The notes under the pieces were generated by a model that did no database searches, had not been told where the DNA came from, and saw nothing but the letters and a program-made list of their open reading frames with translations. Made by a program: the position numbers and the translations under genes. This document shows, in pieces, positions 47,015-55,316 of a stretch of DNA of 64,000 nt (position 1 is the first letter of the stretch; each line of letters opens with the position of its first letter). The stretch lies in assembly GCA_030425705.1 (NCBI GenBank), contig JAUHZU010000008.1, positions 109,972-173,971 on the forward strand, in the 5' to 3' direction. The stretch is from Phycisphaerae bacterium (GTDB lineage Bacteria > Planctomycetota > Phycisphaerae > Phycisphaerales > Phycisphaeraceae).

Positions 47015-47048
47015 CATAGAGCCCCGGGATAGCCATCCCGGGGTTTAC
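47015..47048. terminator. Bidirectional intrinsic terminator
   Basis: CCCCGGGAT (47022-47030), loop AGCC and ATCCCGGGG (47035-47043) form a 9-bp stem followed by TTTAC. It lies between the membrane protein gene and the convergent HutX-like lipoprotein gene. Confidence 0.85.
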
Positions 47049-47623
47049 TCTTGGTATCGCGCCCACACGCGGTCGAAGCCCTGCGTCGACGAAGCCTCTT
47101 CCGTGGCCTCCCAAGTCATCAGCCGCTCGCCCCCACTGCCAAAGAACAGGATCGCCCGGCCCGCAGACCCCATGCTTTCCCCGCGGCAGAGGTAGACCGA
47201 TACGACATCCGCCGGGTCGAAGAACACCTGGGGCAGTCCGTCTTCGCCACGAAGGACCAACTGGTCGTCGTGCGCCGCGTCGACCTGCATGCGGGTGAGG
47301 ATCGACACCCCCGAATCGCCCGACACGCCGGGGAAGCTTAGCCGGACCGGCGAAACTTCGCACGCCGCCTCGAACGCCTGCCGCAGGTCGTCGCCCGTCA
47401 GCGCGACCCGCATCGCCTCGGGCAGGGCACGGACCACCGCGACCTCGGAGATGCCCAGGTCCGACGCGAGCCCCGGGATCGAGACCGCCCCACCGTCCGC
47501 GAACGCGGCGCGGACCCGCGCGGTGTCCCGGTCGTCCGGCTCGGTCACGGCACAGCCCGAACCGGCCAAGACCAGGCCGGCCAAAACCGCCGCCGTAACG
47601 CTGCTGTGTGTTCGTTTCAGCAT
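47045..47623 (-). CDS. HutX/ChuX-like lipoprotein
   Basis: The 192-residue protein has a lipoprotein signal (VLAGLVLAGSGC, Cys24). Its single domain resembles the heme-handling protein HutX/ChuX. The LASDLGISEVAVVRALPEA segment matches the family's N-terminal E-V-V-R-x-L-P turn, and SMGSAGRAILFFGSGGERLM matches the F-M-G-x-x-x-x-S-I-x-F-F block. Known HutX proteins are cytoplasmic heme carriers without a signal, so a lipid-anchored form outside the cytoplasm is unusual. The usual heme-binding residues could not be placed. No heme transport genes are adjacent. Confidence 0.7.
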   Translation of the reverse strand: MLKRTHSSVTAAVLAGLVLAGSGCAVTEPDDRDTARVRAAFADGGAVSIPGLASDLGISEVAVVRALPEAMRVALTGDDLRQAFEAACEVSPVRLSFPGVSGDSGVSILTRMQVDAAHDDQLVLRGEDGLPQVFFDPADVVSVYLCRGESMGSAGRAILFFGSGGERLMTWEATEEASSTQGFDRVWARYQE

Positions 47624-47747
47624 GCCTACAGGATACGCGACCGCCCAGCAGCCGTGATTTGCGGGACAAACCGGTGCCCGCGCCGGGATCAGCCGATAAG
47701 ATAGAACATCCGCGAACCCGCCTGCCGTGCCCGGCAAACGAGACACG

Positions 47748-48938
47748 ATGATGCAACACCCCCACACCCTGCCGCGACGGCTGGCCATCGGCCTGGCGAT
47801 GCTCCTGCTCGTGCTGGCCCTGCCCGCGTCGGCGCAGAACGGCACCGACCGCTTCGACATCCCCGAAGACGCGACGAGCGAGGACAACCGCAACCTCGAA
47901 CGCATCCTGGAACGCTTCCCCGAGTCCGATGCCGACGACGACGGCATCCTCACGGCCGAGGAAGCCCGCGCATTCCTCGAAGAGCGCACCGAGGACTGGG
48001 AAGAGCGCCGCCGCAACCGCGGCCGGGGCAACCGCCAGCGCGGACCGACCCACCGCGACCTTGCCTACGGCGACGAGCCGCAGCAACGCATCGACCTCTA
48101 CCTCGCACCCACCGACGAAGACAACCCCGGCCCGACACCCCTGGTCGTCTACTTCCACGGCGGGCAGTTCATCTCGGGCAACAAAGGCGACATCCAGGTC
48201 CGCGCCCAGGAGCTGCTGCAGAACGGTATCTCCGTCGCTTCCGTGGGCTACCGGTTCGCACGGGACACCCCGTTCCCCGCGAGCTTCGAGGACGCCGCCC
48301 GTGCCGTGCAGTACCTCCGCCTGAATGCCGACCAATACAACCTCGACCCCGCGCGTTTCGCTGCGGCCGGCCAGGACGCCGGGGCCAACCTCGCGCTCTA
48401 TGTTGCCTTGCACGACGACCTCGCCGAGCGCCCCTCCGCCGAGCAGCGGGCGTCGCGGAGCGAACGCGACCTCGACCTCGACCCATACGACGAGGTCGGT
48501 CTGATGATGCAGTCCACCCGCGTGATGGGCGTGGTCGCCCTCGACCCGCTGGCGTCGTTCGACCCGCGCTACTGGCGCGACCAGGGGCTGCCGCTGAACA
48601 ACCACGAGCGCTACCTGCCCGCGTGGCTCGGCGTCAACTTCCTCGAGCCGCTCACGGACCCGGAGCTGATCGCGATCATCAACAGCGTCTCCCCCGCCGC
48701 GCTGGTCTCCGAAGACGACCCGCCGCTGCTGATGATCAGCAGCTTCCAAGACCTCGACTTCGACGAGGAGACGAGTTGGACCATCATGCGGCTACACCCC
48801 CGCCAGTCCCAGCTCATCGCCGAGGGGATGCACCGCTGGGGCAACCGCGCGGTCGTGCGCTACCGCGGCATGCCCAACGACCCGGGCACGAGTAGCGCGG
48901 ACTTCTTCCTCGACCTCTTCGAGATCGACCCGCGGTAA
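47748..48938 (+). CDS. Exported alpha/beta-hydrolase-fold protein with EF-hand, probably without the catalytic triad
   Basis: The 396-residue product begins with a signal peptide (to about residue 30), followed by one EF-hand-like loop DADDDGILTAEE. The main domain resembles BD-FAE-type carboxylesterases: VVYFHGGQFISGNKG is the oxyanion strand, and ASVGYRFA and FPASFEDAARAVQYL follow as in that family. The nucleophile elbow reads AGQDAG, with Asp instead of Ser. The usual His segment near the C-terminus reads YRGMPNDPGTS without a histidine. It may be a non-catalytic relative, perhaps binding a polysaccharide or ester. It is monocistronic in appearance. Confidence 0.75.
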   Translation: MMQHPHTLPRRLAIGLAMLLLVLALPASAQNGTDRFDIPEDATSEDNRNLERILERFPESDADDDGILTAEEARAFLEERTEDWEERRRNRGRGNRQRGPTHRDLAYGDEPQQRIDLYLAPTDEDNPGPTPLVVYFHGGQFISGNKGDIQVRAQELLQNGISVASVGYRFARDTPFPASFEDAARAVQYLRLNADQYNLDPARFAAAGQDAGANLALYVALHDDLAERPSAEQRASRSERDLDLDPYDEVGLMMQSTRVMGVVALDPLASFDPRYWRDQGLPLNNHERYLPAWLGVNFLEPLTDPELIAIINSVSPAALVSEDDPPLLMISSFQDLDFDEETSWTIMRLHPRQSQLIAEGMHRWGNRAVVRYRGMPNDPGTSSADFFLDLFEIDPR

Positions 48939-48967
48939 CCGCCTAGCTCCCGTCCGCACAACGGCCG

Positions 48968-50665
48968 CTACTGCGCGGCGCGATCGATGATGGCCTGCAG
49001 GCGGTCGTCGACCCCCATCTGCCCGAGATACGTCGGCCAGTCGCGGACGGGGTGGCCGTTGCCTTCCTCGCCGGGCACCTTGCGGGTCGCGTCGAAACCG
49101 ATCTTGTGGCCCGCGCCCAGTCGCGGGGCGGCGTGGTCGAGGATGTCCAGCGGGCCGTTGACGATCTCGATGTCCCGGCCGGGGTCGGCGTTGGCGCAGA
49201 GGTGAAACAGCACCTGCTCGTGGTCGTGGACATCGACGTCGTGGTCGACGAGGACGATGACCTTGGTCCAGGCCATCTGCCCCGCACCCCAGATCGCGTG
49301 CATGACCCGGCGGGCCTGCAGGGGGTACTCCTTGCGGATCTTGATGAACGCGCAGTTGTGGAAGCACCCGAACCGGGGCAGGTCGTAGTCGAGGATGTCG
49401 GGCACGAGGGTCTTGAGCAGCGGCAGGAAGATGCGCTCGGTCGCCTTGCCGAGGTAGTAGTCCTCCTGCGGCGGCGGGCCGACGATCGTCGTCGGGTAGA
49501 ACGGGTCTTTGCAGGTCGTCACCGCCGTCGCGGTGAACACGGGGTAGCGGTCCGGCAGCGAGTAGAACCCGGTGTGGTCGCCGAACGGGCCTTCGAACAC
49601 TTCGTGCTCGGTCCTGAGGCCTGGGGATTGAGTCTTTCGGGGGTCGTAGCCGATCGGCCCGGCTTCGGTGGAGACGGTGCCCTCGATGACGATCTCCGCG
49701 TTCGCGGGGACGTGCAGGTCCAGCGTCCTGCACTTCACGAGCTTGATCGCCCCGTCATTCAGGAAGCCGGCGAACAGCAGCTCGCTGATGCCCGGGGGCA
49801 GCGGCGCGGTCGCGGCATACGGCAGGACGCTCTCCCCGCCGAGCACGATCGCGCAGGGCATCCCGCCGGAGTGGTCGCCCTTCTTCTCGTTGTGCTCCTT
49901 CCACGCGCGCCAGTGGCGTGCGCCGTCGTGGTGGACGTGCCAATGCATCGCGGTGCGGTGCTTGTCGATGAGCTGCGCGCGGTACATGCCGATGTTGCGC
50001 GAGGGGCGCGGCTCGCCCTCCGGCTTGCCCGCGTCGTCGGGGTGGATCGTGTACATGCCCGCGAGCGTGATGTACCGGCCCCGCCCATCGGCCGTGCCGG
50101 CCTGCTCCGGGGAGAGCGGGTAGCCGCACGCCCGCGGGTCGCCGTCGTCGGGCCAGCACTTGATGACCGGCAGGGACAGCAGGTCGATCTCGTCGCCCTG
50201 CATCACGACGTCCTGGCACCGCCCTGAGCGCACGACCTTGGGCGGGAGCTGCGCGATCTTCGCCAACTCGAGCCCCTTCTTCATCTTGTTCATCAGCCCA
50301 GTCGGCGGCTCGGGCTTGACCAGGTGCTCGACCTTCTCAGCCAGGGACTCAAGGCCGCCTGGCTCACAGCCCAACGCCATCTCGACCCGCCGGTAGCTGC
50401 CGAACGCGTTGATGAGCAGCGGGGTCGCGCTCCGCGCCCCGTCGGGTAGCAAGACGTTCTCGAAGAGCAGCGCCTTGCCGCCCTGGCCGTGGTACAGCGG
50501 GTCGAAGCCCGGGGCGTGGTCGGAGGCGCGCGCGGCGGACGATTTACTGACGCGGTCGGCGACCGCGCTGACCTCGAGCATGCTCGACACCGGCTCGGAC
50601 ACCCGGTGCAGTTCCCCGGCGGCGTCCAGGGCGTCGACAAACTCACGGAGCGTGGCGTAGGGCAT
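48968..50665 (-). CDS. ubiD: UbiD-family decarboxylase
   Basis: UbiD enzymes use prenylated FMN to decarboxylate aromatic acids, in quinone or aromatic metabolism. The 565-residue protein starts MPYATLREFVDALDAAGELHR, as the family does. It has HWHVHHDGARHWRAW and EIVIEGTVSTEAGPIGYDP, where Glu and Arg residues of the active site lie. KVIVLVDHDVDVHDHEQVLFH is the metal-binding C-terminal strand. No UbiX (flavin prenyltransferase) gene is adjacent; it is followed on the same strand by nothing nearby and preceded by DoxX. The substrate cannot be told from sequence; a menaquinone precursor is possible. Confidence 0.88.
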   Translation of the reverse strand: MPYATLREFVDALDAAGELHRVSEPVSSMLEVSAVADRVSKSSAARASDHAPGFDPLYHGQGGKALLFENVLLPDGARSATPLLINAFGSYRRVEMALGCEPGGLESLAEKVEHLVKPEPPTGLMNKMKKGLELAKIAQLPPKVVRSGRCQDVVMQGDEIDLLSLPVIKCWPDDGDPRACGYPLSPEQAGTADGRGRYITLAGMYTIHPDDAGKPEGEPRPSRNIGMYRAQLIDKHRTAMHWHVHHDGARHWRAWKEHNEKKGDHSGGMPCAIVLGGESVLPYAATAPLPPGISELLFAGFLNDGAIKLVKCRTLDLHVPANAEIVIEGTVSTEAGPIGYDPRKTQSPGLRTEHEVFEGPFGDHTGFYSLPDRYPVFTATAVTTCKDPFYPTTIVGPPPQEDYYLGKATERIFLPLLKTLVPDILDYDLPRFGCFHNCAFIKIRKEYPLQARRVMHAIWGAGQMAWTKVIVLVDHDVDVHDHEQVLFHLCANADPGRDIEIVNGPLDILDHAAPRLGAGHKIGFDATRKVPGEEGNGHPVRDWPTYLGQMGVDDRLQAIIDRAAQ

Positions 50666-50720
50666 GGGCTGGGCAGCGGATGGGAACGAGGGGTTGGATA
50701 CTGATTACGCGCGAGCGGGC

Positions 50721-51188
50721 TTACTCTTCCTTCGGCTCACGCTTGCCAAAGATCAGGCGGTCCAGGGAGAGCGCCCCCGGGCCGGTAAAGATCAGGAGGA
50801 AGTACAGGGCGGTCAGCAGGTAGTTGGTCGAGAAGTAGCCGCGTTCGTCTTCGCCGAGGCCCGTGTAGCCGTTGCCGATGACCTTGACGATGGTGAAGCT
50901 GAGGAGCATGAGGAACGCACCGGCCGCGGCGAAGCGGGTAAACAGCCCGAGGATCAGCATCCCGCCGACGATGAGTTCGAGCCAGGGCAGCGCGTAGCCG
51001 TAGGGCATCCCGAACCAGTCCGGCAGCCAGGAGGGAGCGGAGTTGGAGAATCCGCCTTTGTAGAACGTGCCGAAGCCCTCGCGGAACTCGTTGGTCACCT
51101 TGCCCCAGCCCGCGAGGGTGAGGTAGAGACCGAAGCCCACGCGGACGAGCAGGAGCCCGAGGTGTGTGCCGGCGTTGTATTGTTTCAC
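50721..51188 (-). CDS. DoxX-family membrane protein
   Basis: The 155-residue protein has four membrane helices with the DoxX pattern: an N-terminal GLLLVRVGFGLYLTLAGWGKV, then the second bundle with LELIVGGMLILGLFTRFAAAGAF and a final helix YFLLIFTGPGALSLDRLIFG. DoxX proteins are linked to quinol and redox functions in some organisms. It lies 55 bp upstream of the ubiD gene on the same strand, which may point to a quinone link. That link is inference only. Confidence 0.87.
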   Translation of the reverse strand: MKQYNAGTHLGLLLVRVGFGLYLTLAGWGKVTNEFREGFGTFYKGGFSNSAPSWLPDWFGMPYGYALPWLELIVGGMLILGLFTRFAAAGAFLMLLSFTIVKVIGNGYTGLGEDERGYFSTNYLLTALYFLLIFTGPGALSLDRLIFGKREPKEE

Positions 51189-51239
51189 GTTCTTGCTCCG
51201 CTAGGTTGAGGTCGCGAATCGAGTGTAGGTCAGAATGTG

Positions 51240-52049
51240 TCAGGTCGCGGCGAGCGCCTCGCTCCGCGCGACATTCGCACGCATGGCCCGCAGCACCAGA
51301 CCTGCGAAATCGGCCTGCTCGAACGCCTGGATCGCGGCCTCGGTTGTTCCTTTGGGCGACGTGACCTTGCGGCGGAGCGTCGGCGCGTCGTCATCGCTGT
51401 CGGCCAGGAGTTCGGCCGAGCCGAGCAGCGTCTGCGTCACCATCGCCTCGGCGTGCTCGGCCAGGCCCAGCTCGGTGGCGGCGTGCTGCATGGCCTCCGC
51501 GAGCAGGAAGATGTACGCCGGGCCGGACCCGGACACCGCGGCGACGGCGTTGATGTGGTCTTCGGTCACCGGGACGGCCAACCCGCCTGCGGCGAAGAGG
51601 TCCATCGCGAAACGCTCGTCTCCGGGCCGGGCGTTCGCGCAGCGCGCGACGCCGGTGACGCCACGGCCGACGAGCAGCGGCGTGTTGGGCATCGCGCGGA
51701 CAACCCGGCACGGCCGACCGATCAGCCCGGCGATCCGTTCGCCGCTCAGCCCGGCCATCACCGAGATCAGCACGTGGTCGTCGGTCAGGTCATTCGCCAA
51801 CGCCGGCGCGACCTCGGGGAAGACCTGGGGCTTGACCGCGAGGACGACCTGCTTGGCCGACCGCACCACGGCGGTGTTGTCGGGGGTCGTGTCGCAGCCC
51901 CAGCCGGCAAAGAGATCGCGTTTGGGCGCGGACGGGTTGGACGCGATGATCCGGTCGGCGGGCGCGACGCCCTTGCGGATCGCGCCTTGAGCGATCGCCT
52001 GGGCCATGTTCCCGCAGCCGATGAAACCGAGCGTGTGCGGCATGCCCAT
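51240..52049 (-). CDS. proC: Pyrroline-5-carboxylate reductase
   Basis: ProC reduces pyrroline-5-carboxylate to proline with NAD(P)H. The 269-residue protein has the Rossmann opening LGFIGCGNMAQAIAQG, VLAVKPQVFPEV, and AMPNTPLLVGRGVTG. The C-terminal signature VTSPKGTTEAAIQAFE, with the SGSGPAYIFLLAEAM dimer helix, is complete. The start at 52049 (or the ATG six bases on) is chosen because residues above are not family-like. It lies 51 bp upstream of the DoxX gene. Confidence 0.95.
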   Translation of the reverse strand: MGMPHTLGFIGCGNMAQAIAQGAIRKGVAPADRIIASNPSAPKRDLFAGWGCDTTPDNTAVVRSAKQVVLAVKPQVFPEVAPALANDLTDDHVLISVMAGLSGERIAGLIGRPCRVVRAMPNTPLLVGRGVTGVARCANARPGDERFAMDLFAAGGLAVPVTEDHINAVAAVSGSGPAYIFLLAEAMQHAATELGLAEHAEAMVTQTLLGSAELLADSDDDAPTLRRKVTSPKGTTEAAIQAFEQADFAGLVLRAMRANVARSEALAAT

Positions 52050-52078
52050 AGTGTAGGCCAACCGCGGCCGATGAGCGG

Positions 52079-53182
52079 TTACGGCTCGAAGCGCTCGAGC
52101 TGATCGGGCAGCAGGTAGCGTTGCGTGACGTGGTCGAAGACCAGCTCGTCCTTGTGCTGCTCGAACCACGCGGCGATCTCGTCGGCGGTGCCGGAGAAAT
52201 CGATAAACCGCATGATCGCGGCGCGCTGGGTGTCGTAGGTGTTCTCGCCGTTGCTGGAGTGGTAGCTGGACCGGCGGGCGAGCTGGTTGATCAGGACACC
52301 GAGCGCATCGACGTGGCCGTACGCGGCGGCGTGCTGGGCGATCTGGTAGAGGTTGTTGGTGTTCGAGCCGTCATTGGCGCGGACCCACATCTCATCGATC
52401 GTCTGGCTCAGGTCGTAATCCGGCAGGCACTCGAGGATCTGGAGGACCTGCATGCCGTAGCGGGTCTGCAGGGCGCAGCGGTGCATTGCGTCGTAGAGCG
52501 CCGGCTCGTTGAGTTCGGCGGCGGCCTGGAACCAGGCGATGCCGAGGTTCGGCGGCTCCTGCTGCAGCTTGGTGGTGATGGCTTCGCGGGCGTCCTCACT
52601 CCAGCCGTAGGTCACGACGATGCCGATCATCGCGGGCTGCTCGAGCACCAGCGTGTTGATCCGGGCCCGCAGCACACTGAGGTCCATCCCGCGCATCGCG
52701 TACTGCGCGTGGAAGCGGAGCGAGGAGCGGCTGCCGATCCGGCCGACCAGCAGGTCCACGTGCTCCGGCGGGATCTTCGACAGCATCTCCACCTGCGGGT
52801 CGTTGCTGGAGAAGGAGTTCTGCCCCTGCGTGGCCTCGTCGATCGCGTCGATGTAGGCGGTGTAGTCCTCGCGGGTCGGGTTCTCGGGGAGCACGATGCC
52901 CTCGAGCTCGGAGGACGCGGCGCGGCGGGCCTGCCCGCGCTGCTGGCGGAGCTGCGTCTCGACCTCGCGCAGTGCCCGGTTGAGTTCCGCCGCCCGCTGG
53001 GCCAGCTCGGCCGCATCGGGCTCGGCGTCTTCCACTTCCTGCATCGCGCCGGCGGGCTCGTCCGGCTCCGCGGCCTGGGCCTGCTCGGGCGCGTCATCCG
53101 CCATGAGCTCGACCTCGTCCGCAGACGTCGCGAAGGCCGGGCAGAGGGCCAGCGCCATCACCAGCAGGCAGGTCGGTTTCAA
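52079..53182 (-). CDS. Exported helical protein of unknown function
   Basis: The 367-residue protein is not recognised. The TTG at 53182 is chosen as start because AAGGAG lies 6 nt upstream and it opens a signal peptide (LKPTCLLVMALALCPAFATSA). The mature part begins with a Glu/Asp/Ala linker and a coiled-coil stretch (residues 60-85), and then consists of helical pairs through to the end (EPALYDAMHRCALQTRYGMQVLQ and similar). This suggests HEAT- or TPR-like repeats. The start codon lies 11 bp after the tyrA stop codon on the same strand, so it is probably co-transcribed. Confidence 0.7.
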   Translation of the reverse strand: MKPTCLLVMALALCPAFATSADEVELMADDAPEQAQAAEPDEPAGAMQEVEDAEPDAAELAQRAAELNRALREVETQLRQQRGQARRAASSELEGIVLPENPTREDYTAYIDAIDEATQGQNSFSSNDPQVEMLSKIPPEHVDLLVGRIGSRSSLRFHAQYAMRGMDLSVLRARINTLVLEQPAMIGIVVTYGWSEDAREAITTKLQQEPPNLGIAWFQAAAELNEPALYDAMHRCALQTRYGMQVLQILECLPDYDLSQTIDEMWVRANDGSNTNNLYQIAQHAAAYGHVDALGVLINQLARRSSYHSSNGENTYDTQRAAIMRFIDFSGTADEIAAWFEQHKDELVFDHVTQRYLLPDQLERFEP

Positions 53183-53192
53183 GGCGTGCTCC

Positions 53193-54080
53193 TTACGCGT
53201 GGGTTTCCTTCTGTGTCGAGGCCAGCCAGGCCTCACGGGCCGAGCGGACACGCTCCAAGACCCCGGCGATCTGGTCGGCATCGGCGTCGGCCAGCAGCGC
53301 ATCCATCTCGTCACACGCGACGCGGAAGGACGCCAGGGCCTTACGGATACTCGCCCGGTTCGCATCCATGATATCGGCTCGCATGGGCGGATTGCTGCTG
53401 GCAAGCCGGGTCGTATCCCGGAAACCGCTCGATGCGACCCCCAGCCCCCCCAGCTTCTCGGCCACCATCATCAGCATCACCGACGCCAGGTGCGGCATGT
53501 GGCTCACGACCGCGACCTGCTCGTCGTGCTGCTCGGCCGACATCCGCAGCAACCGCATCCCCAGCGTCAGCCACAGGGATTCCACGGCCGAGACCGCGTC
53601 CGGGGCGTCCGTCGGCGCGATCGTCAGCACACAGGGCCGGCCCGCGAACAGGTCCGCCCGGGCCCCCGCCGGGCCGCTGGTTTCCGAGCCCGCCATCGGG
53701 TGGGCCCCGATGACGCGCGTCAGGTCGGACAGGTGCGCACGGGCATCGGCGATCACGCTGGCCTTGGTCGACCCCACATCCGTGACGATCAGCCCGGGAC
53801 GGCCGTGCAGCGCGATCTGCTCGAACACCGCCCGGAACCCGCTCAGGGGCACGGCGATGAGTACCATGCTGGCCTGGCCGATCGCCGCGGGCAGGTCGTC
53901 GGTCAGCGTGTCATATGCCCCGGTCGCACGGGCCTGGGCCAGGGTCTCGGCGCGGCGGCCGACGCCCGTGATCCGGCCGTAAAACCCGCGTTCACGCAGC
54001 CCCAGGGCCACACTGGTCCCCAGCAGGCCGGGCCCGACGATCACCAGCGAATCGGTCTGGAATGGCGTGGACGGCTCCAT
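53193..54080 (-). CDS. tyrA: Prephenate dehydrogenase
   Basis: TyrA oxidatively decarboxylates prephenate to 4-hydroxyphenylpyruvate for tyrosine. The 295-residue protein starts with the NAD Rossmann motif LVIVGPGLLGTSVALGL, an unusual Gly-Pro-Gly in place of Gly-x-Gly. It has TDVGSTKASV and IGAHPMAGSETSGP with the catalytic His, and SHMPHLASVML. No ACT domain follows. The start is taken at 54080, but 54122 is possible; neither has a strong ribosome site. It is divergent from accA. Confidence 0.9.
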   Translation of the reverse strand: MEPSTPFQTDSLVIVGPGLLGTSVALGLRERGFYGRITGVGRRAETLAQARATGAYDTLTDDLPAAIGQASMVLIAVPLSGFRAVFEQIALHGRPGLIVTDVGSTKASVIADARAHLSDLTRVIGAHPMAGSETSGPAGARADLFAGRPCVLTIAPTDAPDAVSAVESLWLTLGMRLLRMSAEQHDEQVAVVSHMPHLASVMLMMVAEKLGGLGVASSGFRDTTRLASSNPPMRADIMDANRASIRKALASFRVACDEMDALLADADADQIAGVLERVRSAREAWLASTQKETHA

Positions 54081-54193
54081 CCGGGGTAAACTATCAGGTT
54101 TGCCCCCGGAACTTTCCGACATGCGGGATAGACCGGCAGGGGCCCGTCGCCGCGTTGGACGCGCTCCCCGACCCACACTCCTCGATCCTCGCC

Positions 54194-55201
54194 ATGACCC
54201 AACTCAACGAATACACCGGCAACTTCGAGCTTGAGTTTGAGCGGCCCCTGACCGCCCTCGAACGCCAGATCGACGAGCTCGAAGCCCAGAGCGACCCCAA
54301 CCGGTCGGCCACCGGGCTCGACCCAAACGTCGACCTGGGCTCGGAGATCCGCAAGCTCCGGCAGTCGCACACCGCGATGCTCAAGAAGATCTACAAGGGC
54401 CTCGCCCCGGGCAACACCGTCAAGGTCGCCCGCCACCCCGGCCGGCCCCAGGCGATGGACTACATCCACGCGTTCGTCAAGGACTTCACCGAGCTGCACG
54501 GCGACCGCCAGTTCGGCGACGACCACGCCATCCGCTGCGGGTTCGGGCGCATCGGCCCGCACAAGGTGCTCGTCGTGGGTCACCACAAGGGCAAGGACAC
54601 CGCCGACAAGATCAAGGCCAACTTCGGCTGCGCCCACCCCGAGGGCTACCGCAAGGCGCTGCGCTGCATGAAGCTGGCCGAGAAGTTCGGGCTGCCGGTC
54701 GTGACGCTGGTGGACACCCCCGGCGCGTACCCGGGCATCGGCGCCGAGGAGCGTGGGCAGGCCGAGGCGATCGCGGTGAACCTGCGTGAGATGGCCCGGC
54801 TGAAGACGCCGATCGTCAGCGTCGTCATCGGCGAGGGCGGTTCGGGCGGAGCGCTGGGCATCGGCGTGGCGGACAAGCTGGCGATGCTGGAGTACGCCTG
54901 GTTCAGCGTGATCTCGCCGGAGGGCTGCGCCGCGATCCTCTGGAAACAGGCGACGCCCCAGACCAACGCCGACGCCGCGGAGGCCCTGAAACTCACCGCC
55001 AGAGACAACCTCAAGCTCGGGACGATCGACGACATCATCGACGAGCCGCTGGGCGGCGCGCACCGCCGACCGAGCATGATGGCCGACCGCCTGGAGCAGT
55101 ACCTCGTCCAGGCGCTGCGCGACCTCAAGCGGTTCAAGATCGAGAACCTGGTCAACAAGCGCTACAACCGCCTCCGCTCCATCGGCGAGATGAGCGAGTA
55201 G
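54194..55201 (+). CDS. accA: Acetyl-CoA carboxylase carboxyltransferase subunit alpha
   Basis: AccA with AccD transfers CO2 from carboxybiotin to acetyl-CoA. The 335-residue protein begins FELEFERPLTALERQIDELE, the AccA N-terminal coiled coil. It has DRQFGDDHAIRCGFGRIG, the VDTPGAYPGIGAEERGQAEAIA crotonase-fold core with the Gly-Gly oxyanion GEGGSGGALGIG, and ISPEGCAAILW. The ATG at 54194 is used. accD lies elsewhere. A weak CCGGGC/GCCCGG dyad with CTTCTTT follows the stop codon at 55224-55261 and may terminate transcription. Confidence 0.96.
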   Translation: MTQLNEYTGNFELEFERPLTALERQIDELEAQSDPNRSATGLDPNVDLGSEIRKLRQSHTAMLKKIYKGLAPGNTVKVARHPGRPQAMDYIHAFVKDFTELHGDRQFGDDHAIRCGFGRIGPHKVLVVGHHKGKDTADKIKANFGCAHPEGYRKALRCMKLAEKFGLPVVTLVDTPGAYPGIGAEERGQAEAIAVNLREMARLKTPIVSVVIGEGGSGGALGIGVADKLAMLEYAWFSVISPEGCAAILWKQATPQTNADAAEALKLTARDNLKLGTIDDIIDEPLGGAHRRPSMMADRLEQYLVQALRDLKRFKIENLVNKRYNRLRSIGEMSE

Positions 55202-55223
55202 CGGCAGCCCCGCCCCCCGCGAC

Positions 55224-55261
55224 CCGGGCCCGAGACACCGGTGCCAGAGCCCGGCTTCTTT
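55224..55261 (+). terminator. Possible terminator after accA
   Basis: CCGGGC (55224-55229) and GCCCGG (55249-55254) can pair around an inner ACCGGT palindrome. A CTTCTTT tract follows. The stem is short, so the call is tentative. Confidence 0.4.
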
Positions 55262-55316
55262 GCCGAACTCGCACCGCTTCCTTCGCAATCGCCCGGAGCG
55301 GGGGTAGAATATCCCC

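Noticed and set aside
46695..48749. 684-codon minus-strand frame over the membrane protein, HutX-like and hydrolase genes
   Set aside because: It covers several plus- and minus-strand genes with clear signals and shows no domain of its own.
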